24,834 bases of DNA from Minisyncoccota bacterium (GCA_028710915.1 JAQTTF010000007.1:1-24834), one strand, 5' to 3'. Positions 16,242-22,954 are shown, counted from the stretch's first letter. Numbers and translations are program-made. The notes: generated from the letters alone by a model not told the origin.

Positions 16242-16898
16242 TCAATATGTTCTGATGCGCCGTGACCGGTAAAATATCACCGACCATGCTACAAGAATCA
16301 CCACCCACGTCATTGGGTTTGTCCACGGCCGTTCTTGATACCATGCGAAGTTGCATGATGCCAGAATGATGTGTGACCCAAGAAAAACGTGAAAGGCCAG
16401 GAGAGATGATATTGCGATGAGATGGTATTTCTTCACCTTGGGGGTGTAGAAATAAAATTCAAGCAGTATCACGATCGTCCACCACATATAGATGAGGTGT
16501 AGATGACCGGCTTCTGTCATCCTGTGATGTACGAAAAGCGCATCTGACAGGTCGCTTCTTTCCCATATAGCATGCATTACTGCACTTATGAGTGCTCCCC
16601 CGGGTATAATAGCTATCACCTCTCTTGAACTCCACGAAGAACTGTAGAGTCCGACTATGATAACAAGTACCGGAGTGATGATGAGAAGATCACCCCAAAA
16701 TACTGCTTCGTGAGCCATGAGCGGAATTCCTTCGCTCGTTCCTCCCTGCAACATCTGCAAAGGGGTAAACCATCCATCTTGGTAAGCGCACCATCCCTCT
16801 ACGGAGATGATGCTGACGCTCACCAATGCAACAAGAATCATTCTCCCGAGCATGTACGTCTTCCTCCGTAAATGGGCCTGTTTGGCCGGTGAATTCAA
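16242..16898 (-). CDS. Histidine-rich polytopic membrane protein of unknown function
   Basis: I do not recognise this 218-residue protein. It has about six membrane helices (roughly 18-35, 66-85, 93-110, 133-151, 158-178, 194-211). Histidines and acidic residues lie at or inside the helices: H63/E64, H109, E113, H124-H125, E129, H132, H134, H170 and H176. Such a pattern is seen in membrane proteins that bind haem or metal, but no known motif fits. The start at 16898 is used; Met16 or Met20 are alternatives and would begin just before the first helix. A good promoter (TTGACT-17-TATAAT) lies about 30 bases upstream, and an AAAGGA that could act as ribosome binding site precedes the start by about 11 bases. 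It is a single-gene unit. Confidence 0.8.
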   Translation of the reverse strand: MNSPAKQAHLRRKTYMLGRMILVALVSVSIISVEGWCAYQDGWFTPLQMLQGGTSEGIPLMAHEAVFWGDLLIITPVLVIIVGLYSSSWSSREVIAIIPGGALISAVMHAIWERSDLSDALFVHHRMTEAGHLHLIYMWWTIVILLEFYFYTPKVKKYHLIAISSLLAFHVFLGSHIILASCNFAWYQERPWTNPMTWVVILVAWSVIFYRSRRIRTY

Positions 16899-16927
16899 TG
16901 AACGTCTTTTCCTTTATCCCAGCCCTT

Positions 16928-16956
16928 ATTATACACCATTTTTCTATTAAAGTCAA
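16928..16956 (-). promoter_or_regulatory. Promoter of the minus-strand membrane protein gene
   Basis: On the minus strand TTGACT (16956-16951), a 17-base spacer ending TGGTG and TATAAT (16933-16928). This is the closest match in the window to a consensus sigma-70 promoter. It leaves a leader of about 23 bases. Confidence 0.75.
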
Positions 16957-17004
16957 TATTTGAGGATTTTCTACACAATGCCAGGATTCTCCCTTTGTCT
17001 ATGG

Positions 17005-17010
17005 TATATT
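17005..17010 (+). promoter_or_regulatory. -10 box of the DedA-family gene; predicts a leaderless mRNA
   Basis: TATATT preceded by TATGG (an extended TGG context) ends 7 bases before the ATG at 17018. Confidence 0.55.
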
Positions 17011-17017
17011 TATAGCC

Positions 17018-17638
17018 ATGATTTCAAATACTCTTATTCATCTCCTTATCACCTACAAGTACGCTATCCTCTTTCCGCTTGCTTGTTTTGAAGGCCCGAT
17101 CATTTCTCTCTTTGTCGGGTTTATGGTTTTTATGGGTTATATTAATTTTTTGCCAGCTTATATCGTGCTTCTTTTTGGCGATATTATTCCTGACAGCGTC
17201 TACTACTTTATTGGCCGTTACGGAAATAAGACAAATCTTTTGGCAAAGTATGGTTCTAAATTCGAATTTGTATCCAAGAACATCAAGCTCATAGAATATC
17301 TCTGGAGGGATCACGGAAAGAAAACAATGTTTTTCTCGAAGCTTGCATACGGATTAAGCACCCCATTTCTTGTCAGTGCTGGGCTCGTGAATATGTCTTG
17401 GAGAAGATTTATTTCCTACGCGCTACCAGTGACCATTCTTCAATATGCTGTATTTATGACTGCAGGCTATTTTCTTGGTTCTTCATATTTCGTAGCTGCA
17501 AAATATATTCAGGATGCGGGAATCATTATTGCTGTTCTTATTCTCACGGCGTTTGTATTTCTGTATAAATATTTCTCCCGATATGCAAAGAAGAAAATTA
17601 CCGAAATGGAAATCGAGGAAGAGACAAAATCAGAATGA
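17018..17638 (+). CDS. DedA-family (VTT domain) membrane protein
   Basis: This 206-residue polytopic protein has the DedA/SNARE-associated layout: an early 'FEGPIISLFVGF' re-entrant segment (about 24-35), 'FGDIIPDSVYYFIGRYGNK' (about 53-71), 'FFSKLAYGLSTPFLVSAGLV' (about 105-124) and a following Arg-rich 'MSWRRF'. DedA proteins act in membrane lipid transport, for example flipping of phospholipids or undecaprenyl phosphate. The C-terminus ends in a lysine/glutamate-rich cytoplasmic tail. Its stop overlaps the next gene by 4 bases (ATGA), so it is translated together with a GT4 glycosyltransferase. A role in moving the lipid that the two glycosyltransferases use is plausible inference. Confidence 0.85.
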   Translation: MISNTLIHLLITYKYAILFPLACFEGPIISLFVGFMVFMGYINFLPAYIVLLFGDIIPDSVYYFIGRYGNKTNLLAKYGSKFEFVSKNIKLIEYLWRDHGKKTMFFSKLAYGLSTPFLVSAGLVNMSWRRFISYALPVTILQYAVFMTAGYFLGSSYFVAAKYIQDAGIIIAVLILTAFVFLYKYFSRYAKKKITEMEIEEETKSE

Positions 17639-18855
17639 AAATAGCTTTTTTTACCGATAATTTTTATCCTGAAATAAGCGGGATTACCGACACTCTGCTT
17701 ATTACTGGGCAGGAGCTTGTGAACCGCGGGCACAGTGTTGCTTTCGTCTGTCCTCGATATGCCGAAAGTGATTATAAAAAAGCAAAATTATCTCGTGAGA
17801 AAGATAACCCGAGACTAAAAGATTTTACTATTCATCATATGCCTTCAGTCGTCTTTCCAGGTTCTGCTACTGGCCAGTCTCGCATCGCTATCCCTATTGG
17901 CAGTACGCTTCCATTTATAAAAAGATTCAAACCGGACATCATTCATACTAATATGCCTTTCGGAGCGGGGATCGATGCGCTCATCTGCGCAAAATCTTTT
18001 GGTATTCCATTTGTAGGGACAAATCACACGCCGATTGAAGAATTTATGGCTTATGGTCCGGTACATGGTCCTACAGCTCTCCGCTCCGCTCAAAAATATT
18101 TTGCTTGGTATTACAACCGCTGCCAGTTTATCACTGCTCCTTCGGCGGGGCTTCTTGTGAATATGAGAAAGTTTGGATTAAAAATTCCAAGCCACGCTTT
18201 GGCAAATCCAGTCCTTCTCAATAATTTTTCTGTACCGACTGTGAACGAGAAGGAAAGTCTGAAGAAAGAATTGAATTTAGCGCAAGATGTCGTTTTATAT
18301 GCCGGCAGATTATCTCCTGAAAAACATATCGATGTAATATTGCGGGCAGTCAAGAAATTAAGAGAAACTCTGCCCGAAATTATTTTAGTGATTACTGGAC
18401 ACGGCTCGGCGGAGAAAGATTTGAAAAATCTGGCAAAGGAGCTCGGCGTTGAAAAAAATGTCCGATTTACCGGCTTTGTGGATATCGGAGAATTGGCAAA
18501 ATATTACAAGGCAGCAGATGTTTTCTCTATCATGAGTACGGCGGATACTCAATCTATTGCTCTTATGCAGGCATATGCTTGCGGACTATCTGCTGTGGGG
18601 GCAAGTTCAAATGGACTCAAAGAATACTTGAAATCGGAATGCAGTTTTCAAGTTGAGCCGGGTGATGTCGAGGCTTTGGCAGAAAAACTCGGTTTCCTTT
18701 TGAAGGATAAAAATATGGCGGAGGAAATGGGAAAGGCTGCGGTAAAATATGTTTCTGAACTTTCTCCGTCGAAAATAGGGGATGAGTGGGAAAGGATTTT
18801 CCAGGAGGGAATAAAAAAGTATCATGCAGGCCGAAAATACAAACCCGCGAATTAG
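17635..18855 (+). CDS. Family 4 glycosyltransferase (GT-B fold)
   Basis: This 406-residue protein has the two Rossmann halves of GT-B enzymes. The N-terminal 'MKIAFFTDNFYPEISGITDT' acceptor-side motif is clear, with 'HTNMPFGAG' and 'GTNHTPIEEF' further on. The donor site has R225 and K230 in 'YAGRLSPEKH', which bind sugar-nucleotide phosphates. The EX7E motif is altered: D304 to Q312 ('DTQSIALMQ'). The fold resembles that of glycosyltransferases acting on diacylglycerol, phosphatidylinositol or similar lipids; the substrate is not determined. Translation is coupled to the DedA gene (ATGA) and its end overlaps the GT2 gene by 32 bases. Confidence 0.9.
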   Translation: MKIAFFTDNFYPEISGITDTLLITGQELVNRGHSVAFVCPRYAESDYKKAKLSREKDNPRLKDFTIHHMPSVVFPGSATGQSRIAIPIGSTLPFIKRFKPDIIHTNMPFGAGIDALICAKSFGIPFVGTNHTPIEEFMAYGPVHGPTALRSAQKYFAWYYNRCQFITAPSAGLLVNMRKFGLKIPSHALANPVLLNNFSVPTVNEKESLKKELNLAQDVVLYAGRLSPEKHIDVILRAVKKLRETLPEIILVITGHGSAEKDLKNLAKELGVEKNVRFTGFVDIGELAKYYKAADVFSIMSTADTQSIALMQAYACGLSAVGASSNGLKEYLKSECSFQVEPGDVEALAEKLGFLLKDKNMAEEMGKAAVKYVSELSPSKIGDEWERIFQEGIKKYHAGRKYKPAN

Positions 18856-19558
18856 TCTTATCATCTGCGCTCACAATGAGGAGAAACACATTGGGGAGTG
18901 TCTTCGATCTGTTATAAAAAATTCAGGAGGCAAACTTCACGAAATTATTGTAGTGGATAATGCTTCAACCGACAGGACAAAAGAAATTGCCGAGAGTTTT
19001 CCAGGAGTTCGAGTTTCTCACGAAAAAAATAAAGGCCTTATTCGCGCTCGCGCTCACGGCCACACCAAAGCGAAAGGGGAGATTCTTGCTTTCATAGATG
19101 CCGACACCAAAATGCCTCCGGGCTGGGTGGATACTGTGATCGATGAGTTTAAAAAAGACAAAAATCTAGCGTGCCTTTCTGGTCCCTATATTTATTTTGA
19201 TATCCCAAAATGGAAGCAGGCGTTAGTTGCTGTCTATTGGCATGGACTGGCGTTTCCTATTTATCTTCTTGTCGGATTTATGGCAGTGGGAGGAAATTTT
19301 GCTATTCGAAAAGATGTTCTCGATAAAATGGGGGGATTTGATACTTCAATCGAATTTTATGGAGAAGATACGAATATTGCGCGCCGGGCGAGTAAATTTG
19401 GAAAAGTGAAATTCAAACTAAGCATGCCGATGCATACGTCCGGCCGACGTCTTACACACCACGGAATTTTTAAGACTTCCGCACTTTATATTTCCAATTT
19501 CCTCTCAGAAGTGATTTGGCATAAACCGATCACAAAAAAGTATAAGGATGTGAGATAA
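18824..19558 (+). CDS. Family 2 glycosyltransferase (GT-A fold)
   Basis: This 244-residue protein has the GT-A signature set: 'LIICAHNEEKHIGECL' at the N-terminus, 'VVDNASTDRT' (about 43-52), the DxD metal site D92-A-D94 in 'FIDADTKMP', and the base-containing 'YGEDTN' near residue 186. A hydrophobic stretch at about 146-160 may touch the membrane. The start at 18824 overlaps the previous gene by 32 bases in another frame; no later Met precedes the conserved N-terminus, so the overlap seems real. It likely adds a sugar to the same lipid or envelope glycan as the GT4 neighbour (inference). Its stop is 3 bases from the stop of the convergent next gene. Confidence 0.9.
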   Translation: MQAENTNPRISLIICAHNEEKHIGECLRSVIKNSGGKLHEIIVVDNASTDRTKEIAESFPGVRVSHEKNKGLIRARAHGHTKAKGEILAFIDADTKMPPGWVDTVIDEFKKDKNLACLSGPYIYFDIPKWKQALVAVYWHGLAFPIYLLVGFMAVGGNFAIRKDVLDKMGGFDTSIEFYGEDTNIARRASKFGKVKFKLSMPMHTSGRRLTHHGIFKTSALYISNFLSEVIWHKPITKKYKDVR

Positions 19559-19561
19559 GAT

Positions 19562-20803
19562 TTACTCAACCTTTTTCTTCGGAATTCTCACAGGGCTATC
19601 CATATAATGAATAATTTTGCTCAATTGGGATGGCGTCTCAGCTCTTTTTTCTTTTGATACGTGGCGGTTTCCCTTTAAAATTTCTTTTCTTGTTAAATTT
19701 CCTTTTCGCATTCCCATATCATGTTCAGGAAAGGGAGTTAAGTTCCGAAGCATTTTGCCAGTAATATTCTTCGGTTCTTCATCAACTGCCTCATAAAGCC
19801 CTACTTTCTCTGGTAATTGTATTCCTCTCTCTTGCATATCCAGGAGAACTTTTTTGAATGCTCTGAAAAAGACATCATAAAAATAACGCTGGCGGTCTTC
19901 GTTATGTTTTTCCCCGATAAGAGGAATGTTAGTTTGTATGCCGACTTCGCCGATCTCGTATTCTTTGCCCATTTCGGCGACCTTTTCCATAACTTTCTGC
20001 AATAACCCCAGTTGTTTAAATATTTCCTTTCCATTTTCAGCTTTCTCGCCAAGAGGTATGTGCCACATCCCAGGATAATAATCGATCGCCAAAACATCGA
20101 AATGTTCCAAAACCTCCTTCCGGGTTTCTAAATATTCTTCAATTTCTGTTCCGAGTTTTACTCTGTTAAATGTTGCTTTGGATATCGCTTGCGGTAAATT
20201 GCCGGCGAAAAGAGTCCCGACAAGTTTAATATCTGAGTTATATTCTTGAAATACTTCTCTGGTCATATCGCAAAGTTTTGCGATATCTTCGCCTTCAATC
20301 GGCGTGTAAACGGTATTATTTAATTCGTTAAGAACCTGGATACGAGAAACTGTTTCTCCAGTAGTCTCGCGCGACTTTGCAAGCTGATTTTTTACTTGTT
20401 CAGCATAATTTCTATATTCTTCGAAGAATTTTTCTTTATCTGTTTTATAGAGATCCAATGCCCATTGGGGAATGCTGGAAAGAACAATGGTCGGAGCTTC
20501 GAGACCGACCTCTCTCATTATCTCTGCTGCTTGCGCATATCGGACAAGCGATTCTTGGTCAAACCCTTTTTCTTTTGGCGCAATTTTATTCCAGCGCCAA
20601 TCATAACGGACAGAAGTAATCCCATCTTTTTTGATATCCTCATAGAGGTTTCTCAATTGTTCTGGGTTGCCCGCATCAGAATCATCGGGGCTATGATCAG
20701 TAACATAAAATTTCAAATGAAACGGCTTGGTTTTTTCCAATCCATTCTCCTCATCCCCCTTCATTTCTGAAGGTTTTTCATTGAATTGTGGCGATTCGAG
20801 CAT
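19562..20803 (-). CDS. Clan GH-A-like glycoside hydrolase (TIM barrel)
   Basis: This 413-residue protein looks like a (beta/alpha)8 retaining glycosidase. 'GITSVRYDWRWNKIAP' (61-76) and 'APTIVLSSIPQWAL' (103-116) fit early strands. N159-E160 in 'QVLNELNN' fits the acid/base Asn-Glu at the end of strand 4, 'DVLAIDYYPGMWH' (236-248) fits strand 6, and E286 in 'EIGEVGIQT' fits the nucleophile on strand 7. I cannot name the family; GH39-, GH53- and GH10-like proteins share this plan. There is no signal peptide or membrane helix, so it should be cytoplasmic or exported by another route. The C-terminal 70 residues are basic and low in structure. A -10 box ends 5 bases before the ATG. Confidence 0.75.
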   Translation of the reverse strand: MLESPQFNEKPSEMKGDEENGLEKTKPFHLKFYVTDHSPDDSDAGNPEQLRNLYEDIKKDGITSVRYDWRWNKIAPKEKGFDQESLVRYAQAAEIMREVGLEAPTIVLSSIPQWALDLYKTDKEKFFEEYRNYAEQVKNQLAKSRETTGETVSRIQVLNELNNTVYTPIEGEDIAKLCDMTREVFQEYNSDIKLVGTLFAGNLPQAISKATFNRVKLGTEIEEYLETRKEVLEHFDVLAIDYYPGMWHIPLGEKAENGKEIFKQLGLLQKVMEKVAEMGKEYEIGEVGIQTNIPLIGEKHNEDRQRYFYDVFFRAFKKVLLDMQERGIQLPEKVGLYEAVDEEPKNITGKMLRNLTPFPEHDMGMRKGNLTRKEILKGNRHVSKEKRAETPSQLSKIIHYMDSPVRIPKKKVE

Positions 20804-20808
20804 ATCTC

Positions 20809-20838
20809 ATTATATAGTTTTTCCACATAAGTTGTTAA
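20809..20838 (-). promoter_or_regulatory. Promoter of the glycoside hydrolase gene; predicts a leaderless mRNA
   Basis: On the minus strand TTAACA (20838-20833), an 18-base spacer and TATAAT (20814-20809); the ATG follows after 5 bases. It lies back to back with the promoter of the plus-strand gene. Confidence 0.6.
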
Positions 20839-20845
20839 GATATGA

Positions 20846-20853
20846 GGTATACT
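20846..20853 (+). promoter_or_regulatory. -10 box of the PAP2_C-like gene
   Basis: GGTATACT with the hexamer TATACT at 20848-20853. The ATG at 20866 is 12 bases after it. An in-frame ATG at 20842 would lie upstream of this box, so I take 20866 as the start. Confidence 0.5.
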
Positions 20854-20865
20854 AGAGAGCATATT

Positions 20866-21528
20866 ATGAAAGCTATTGCCGGAAAATATAAACATTGCAT
20901 GCAGAGTAAAGGATTCATTTTCTCTGTTGTTCTGTCGCTTATTTTCCTTGTCGCAAGCCTTTTTATCAATTTTTATGCTGGTACATATGCAGCAGAAAAA
21001 GCCAGCAGTCCAGTCACTGATATTATCTTGAGCAATACGAGGGCGTATGATCTCGATGGCATCTTTATTTACGGTCCTCTGTATCTTTGGGGAGTCGTTG
21101 TGGTGCTCTTGGCCGTTTATTTCCCGCAGAAAATTCCTTTTACCCTGAAGAGTATCGCACTTTTTGTGGTTATTCGTTCGCTCTTTATCACTCTTACTCA
21201 CATTGGTCCTTTTCCTGCCCACGCGATACTCAATGTAAGTCCTCAAAGTGTTATTTATGATTTCACTTTCGGCGGTGACCTGTTTTTCTCCGCTCATACG
21301 GGTCTTCCGTTTCTTATGGCTCTTGTTTTTTGGAAAGAGAAATATCTTCGGTATTTATTTATCGCTTCGTCGATTTTCTTTGGAATTGTGGTTCTCTTGG
21401 CCCATCTTCATTACACGATTGATGTGCTTTCTGCATTTTTTATTACCTATACAATCAATCATATAGCGCAGATCTTCTTCAAAAAAGATTTTACTCTTGC
21501 AGAAAGCACTGTTTCGGTTCAGATATAA
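20866..21528 (+). CDS. PAP2_C / sphingomyelin synthase-like lipid phosphotransferase or phosphatase
   Basis: This 220-residue membrane protein has about six helices (roughly 16-36, 68-86, 94-112, 145-158, 162-180, 184-203). The catalytic motifs are those of the sphingomyelin synthase-related PAP2 branch: 'FGGDLFFSAHTG' (135-146) with H144, and 'HLHYTIDVLSAFFITY' (180-195) with H182 and D186, giving the His-His-Asp triad. Enzymes of this type move a phospho-head group between lipids or remove a phosphate. In a cluster with glycosyltransferases and a DedA protein it may modify a lipid head group; the substrate is unknown. Its last 10 bases overlap the convergent gene. Confidence 0.82.
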   Translation: MKAIAGKYKHCMQSKGFIFSVVLSLIFLVASLFINFYAGTYAAEKASSPVTDIILSNTRAYDLDGIFIYGPLYLWGVVVVLLAVYFPQKIPFTLKSIALFVVIRSLFITLTHIGPFPAHAILNVSPQSVIYDFTFGGDLFFSAHTGLPFLMALVFWKEKYLRYLFIASSIFFGIVVLLAHLHYTIDVLSAFFITYTINHIAQIFFKKDFTLAESTVSVQI

Positions 21529-22079
21529 AAATAGAGAACTACTAGAGAAACAATAAATACAGCATATTCTACCAACGCATACGGGTGGAGTTTGAAATAC
21601 ATATTTCGTATCCAGTGCTCATCCCCATATCTTTTCGCGAGAGCATCAATGTCTTCGTGTTTCCATATATAGAGAAATTGTCTTGGCAGTTTTTCTTTTA
21701 TTGGCGAAGTGTATCTATAGAAAAGTGTGAAATGCCTGTTATCGAAAGGGTAGAGCCATTGAACATCCCAGCCTACGCCGATACTATCGTGTACGAAATG
21801 GAAAAAGGAACAAATTGCAAAGAGGATTGCCCAGGAATGGTTAAAGAATCCGATAACAACCATGCCGATCGGAATATACAATAATGGGTAATGAAGAAGG
21901 TTTCGATGCCTGTATCCAGTGTTGTATGTTCCGCCTTTTGCAAAATGAATAACAAAGTCTGCGTCCATGAGGAGCGAGAAAAATATGCCCCCGAGAATGA
22001 ATGCGAGAGATAACCCTAAACCATATAAATGGGCCACAAAGAGGGAAGCCAGTATGCCTACTCCTATATCGAGAAACAT
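21519..22079 (-). CDS. YdjM-like membrane-bound putative metal-dependent hydrolase
   Basis: This 186-residue protein has several membrane helices (about 3-18, 20-37, 62-100, 165-184) and metal-ligand-type motifs: D39-A-D41 and H45 ('LMDADFVIH'), H58 and H63 in 'YRHRNLLHYPL', and 'FFHFVHDSIGVGWDVQWLYPF' with two more His and Asp. This pattern fits the YdjM/DUF457 family of inner-membrane hydrolases, whose substrates are not known. The 3' end overlaps the convergent PAP2_C-like gene by 10 bases. An extended -10 box ends 6 bases before the ATG, so the mRNA should be leaderless. Confidence 0.75.
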   Translation of the reverse strand: MFLDIGVGILASLFVAHLYGLGLSLAFILGGIFFSLLMDADFVIHFAKGGTYNTGYRHRNLLHYPLLYIPIGMVVIGFFNHSWAILFAICSFFHFVHDSIGVGWDVQWLYPFDNRHFTLFYRYTSPIKEKLPRQFLYIWKHEDIDALAKRYGDEHWIRNMYFKLHPYALVEYAVFIVSLVVLYFYI

Positions 22080-22085
22080 GGGAAA

Positions 22086-22094
22086 AGTATAGCA
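22086..22094 (-). promoter_or_regulatory. Extended -10 promoter of the YdjM-like gene
   Basis: On the minus strand TGCTATACT (TATACT at 22091-22086) is a proper TGn extended -10. It ends 6 bases before the ATG. It lies in the 30-base gap after the 80-residue membrane protein gene. Confidence 0.6.
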
Positions 22095-22109
22095 GGTTTT
22101 AGCCAGGGT

Positions 22110-22352
22110 TTAGTGGCTCGGCGATACGGAAGGATTCAGATTTGGAGGATTTGGCAGTTGAACATTAATCGTCGGGTTGCCGGGATGACTCATGGTATTG
22201 AATTGACTTCGAACATACGGAAGTGCGAGTACTATTACTACAATCAGCACGAGAAGTACAAGCACTGCACCTATGACAACTCCTGCTCCAGCACTTGTTG
22301 CATTTCCATTATTATTTTCTCCTGGGGTAGGATTGTTTATAACTGTGGTCAT
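22110..22352 (-). CDS. Small single-pass membrane protein, unknown function
   Basis: This 80-residue protein has an Asn/Gly/Pro-rich N-terminus (1-22), a single membrane helix (about 24-44, 'GVVIGAVLVLLVLIVVIVLA') and a Pro/Asn-rich tail ending in 'PNPPNLNPSVSPSH'. It has no signal peptide or recognisable domain. The low-complexity ends suggest a surface or scaffold role, but I cannot name one. It is in the same direction as the YdjM-like gene and 30 bases upstream of it. I find no clear promoter before it; the upstream DNA is AT-rich. Confidence 0.6.
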   Translation of the reverse strand: MTTVINNPTPGENNNGNATSAGAGVVIGAVLVLLVLIVVIVLALPYVRSQFNTMSHPGNPTINVQLPNPPNLNPSVSPSH

Positions 22353-22558
22353 ATAGAATTTTGAATTATTTATTTACTACATAGTTAATGCCGTTTGATG
22401 CTAAATATTATTACACTTGGACAGGAAGTCAGTCGTTTTAATCACAAGTTCTTTCGTTTCATCAACACAAAGAGGGTGTGCTTTCCTTACAGGAACAGTA
22501 CACCGATTAGGTCTTTTGAAATTCTGATTACAAAATTCCCAAAGCCGCTCAATCGGTT
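22353..22558. other. Intergenic stretch, no gene seen
   Basis: About 200 bases without a convincing reading frame, between the small membrane protein gene and the tRNA-Asp 3' repeat. A weak hairpin (TTCCT/AGGAA, near 22483-22495) is the only structure I noted. It may hold the upstream region of the 80-residue protein gene. Confidence 0.4.
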
Positions 22559-22653
22559 TCAGCACCCATCACGAAAGCGCCCCCGCGCTTTCTAGCCGCG
22601 CAAGCAAAAAGTCCCTTTCGGGACTTTTTCTTTGCGCGGCTGATGGGTGCTGA
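22559..22653 (-). repeat. Inverted copy of the tRNA-Asp 3' half, split by a 22-base hairpin
   Basis: Positions 22632-22653, the T-arm and acceptor end of tRNA-Asp plus two following bases, are matched in reverse complement by two blocks: 22594-22603 (10 bases) and 22559-22571 (13 bases). Between the blocks lies 22572-22593, which is itself a perfect 8-bp hairpin (GAAAGCGC/GCGCTTTC, loop CCCC). The terminator hairpin forms the centre of the whole structure. Confidence 0.85.
22606..22629 (-). terminator. Intrinsic terminator of the tRNA-Met/tRNA-Asp transcript
   Basis: AAAAAGTCCC (22606-22615) pairs with GGGACTTTTT (22620-22629); on the minus strand the loop is GAAA and the stem ends in TTTTT. 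It begins 5 bases after the end of tRNA-Asp. Confidence 0.85.
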
Positions 22654-22706
22654 CCCCACGACCTCTCCCGTGACAGGGGAGCGTTCTACCGTTGAACTAC
22701 AGCCGC
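22635..22706 (-). tRNA. tRNA-Asp (GTC anticodon)
   Basis: The minus strand forms a full cloverleaf of 72 bases: acceptor GCGGCTG/CAGCCGC, D-arm GTTC-AACGGTA-GAAC, anticodon stem CTCCC/GGGAG with loop CTGTCAC (anticodon GTC) and T-stem GTGGG/CCCAT. Discriminator is G73, as expected for tRNA-Asp. The T-loop is GTCAGCA, with G54 and G58 in place of the universal U54-A58 pair. CCA is not encoded (GCAAA follows). It lies 48 bases after tRNA-Met and is probably cut from the same transcript. Confidence 0.9.
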
Positions 22707-22754
22707 ATTGGCGGAATATAAATGTAGCAGATTTAGTGCTTTCTCGCAAAAAGG

Positions 22755-22825
22755 TGTCGATGAGTGGAATCGGACCACTGTCTAGGGCTTATGAGTCCCT
22801 CGTTCTACCATTGAACTACACCGAC
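22755..22825 (-). tRNA. tRNA-Met (CAT anticodon), elongator-like
   Basis: The minus strand folds into a cloverleaf of 71 bases: acceptor GTCGGTG/CATCGAC (one G-U pair), D-arm GTTC-AATGGTA-GAAC, anticodon stem AGGGA/GCCCT with an A31 x G39 mismatch, loop CTCATAA (anticodon CAT) and T-stem AGTGG/CCACT. The paired 1-72 position argues for elongator Met, but tRNA-Ile with a lysidine-modified CAT cannot be ruled out. The T-loop is TCCGATT, so position 55 is C. After A73 comes CCTTTTT, so a full CCA is not encoded. Upstream I see no clear promoter on the minus strand. Confidence 0.85.
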
Positions 22826-22954
22826 ATTATGATGTAAACAAATTTCATCTCCTCAGAGAAGATATACGAGAGAGTAGCACAATTTTTTCGATAAATGAAG
22901 CGAGCTATGCCTTTTTCTTTCCACAGCATCACTTGGTTGCGTTCTGCTATTCAC

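Noticed and set aside
20396..20770. A 124-codon plus-strand frame inside the glycosidase gene
   Set aside because: It is antisense to a protein with recognisable TIM-barrel motifs and reads as a Phe-rich shadow.
22559..22653. An attachment site of an integrated element at tRNA-Asp
   Set aside because: Integration leaves a direct repeat of the tRNA end; here the copy is inverted and only tens of bases away, and no integrase gene is in the window.
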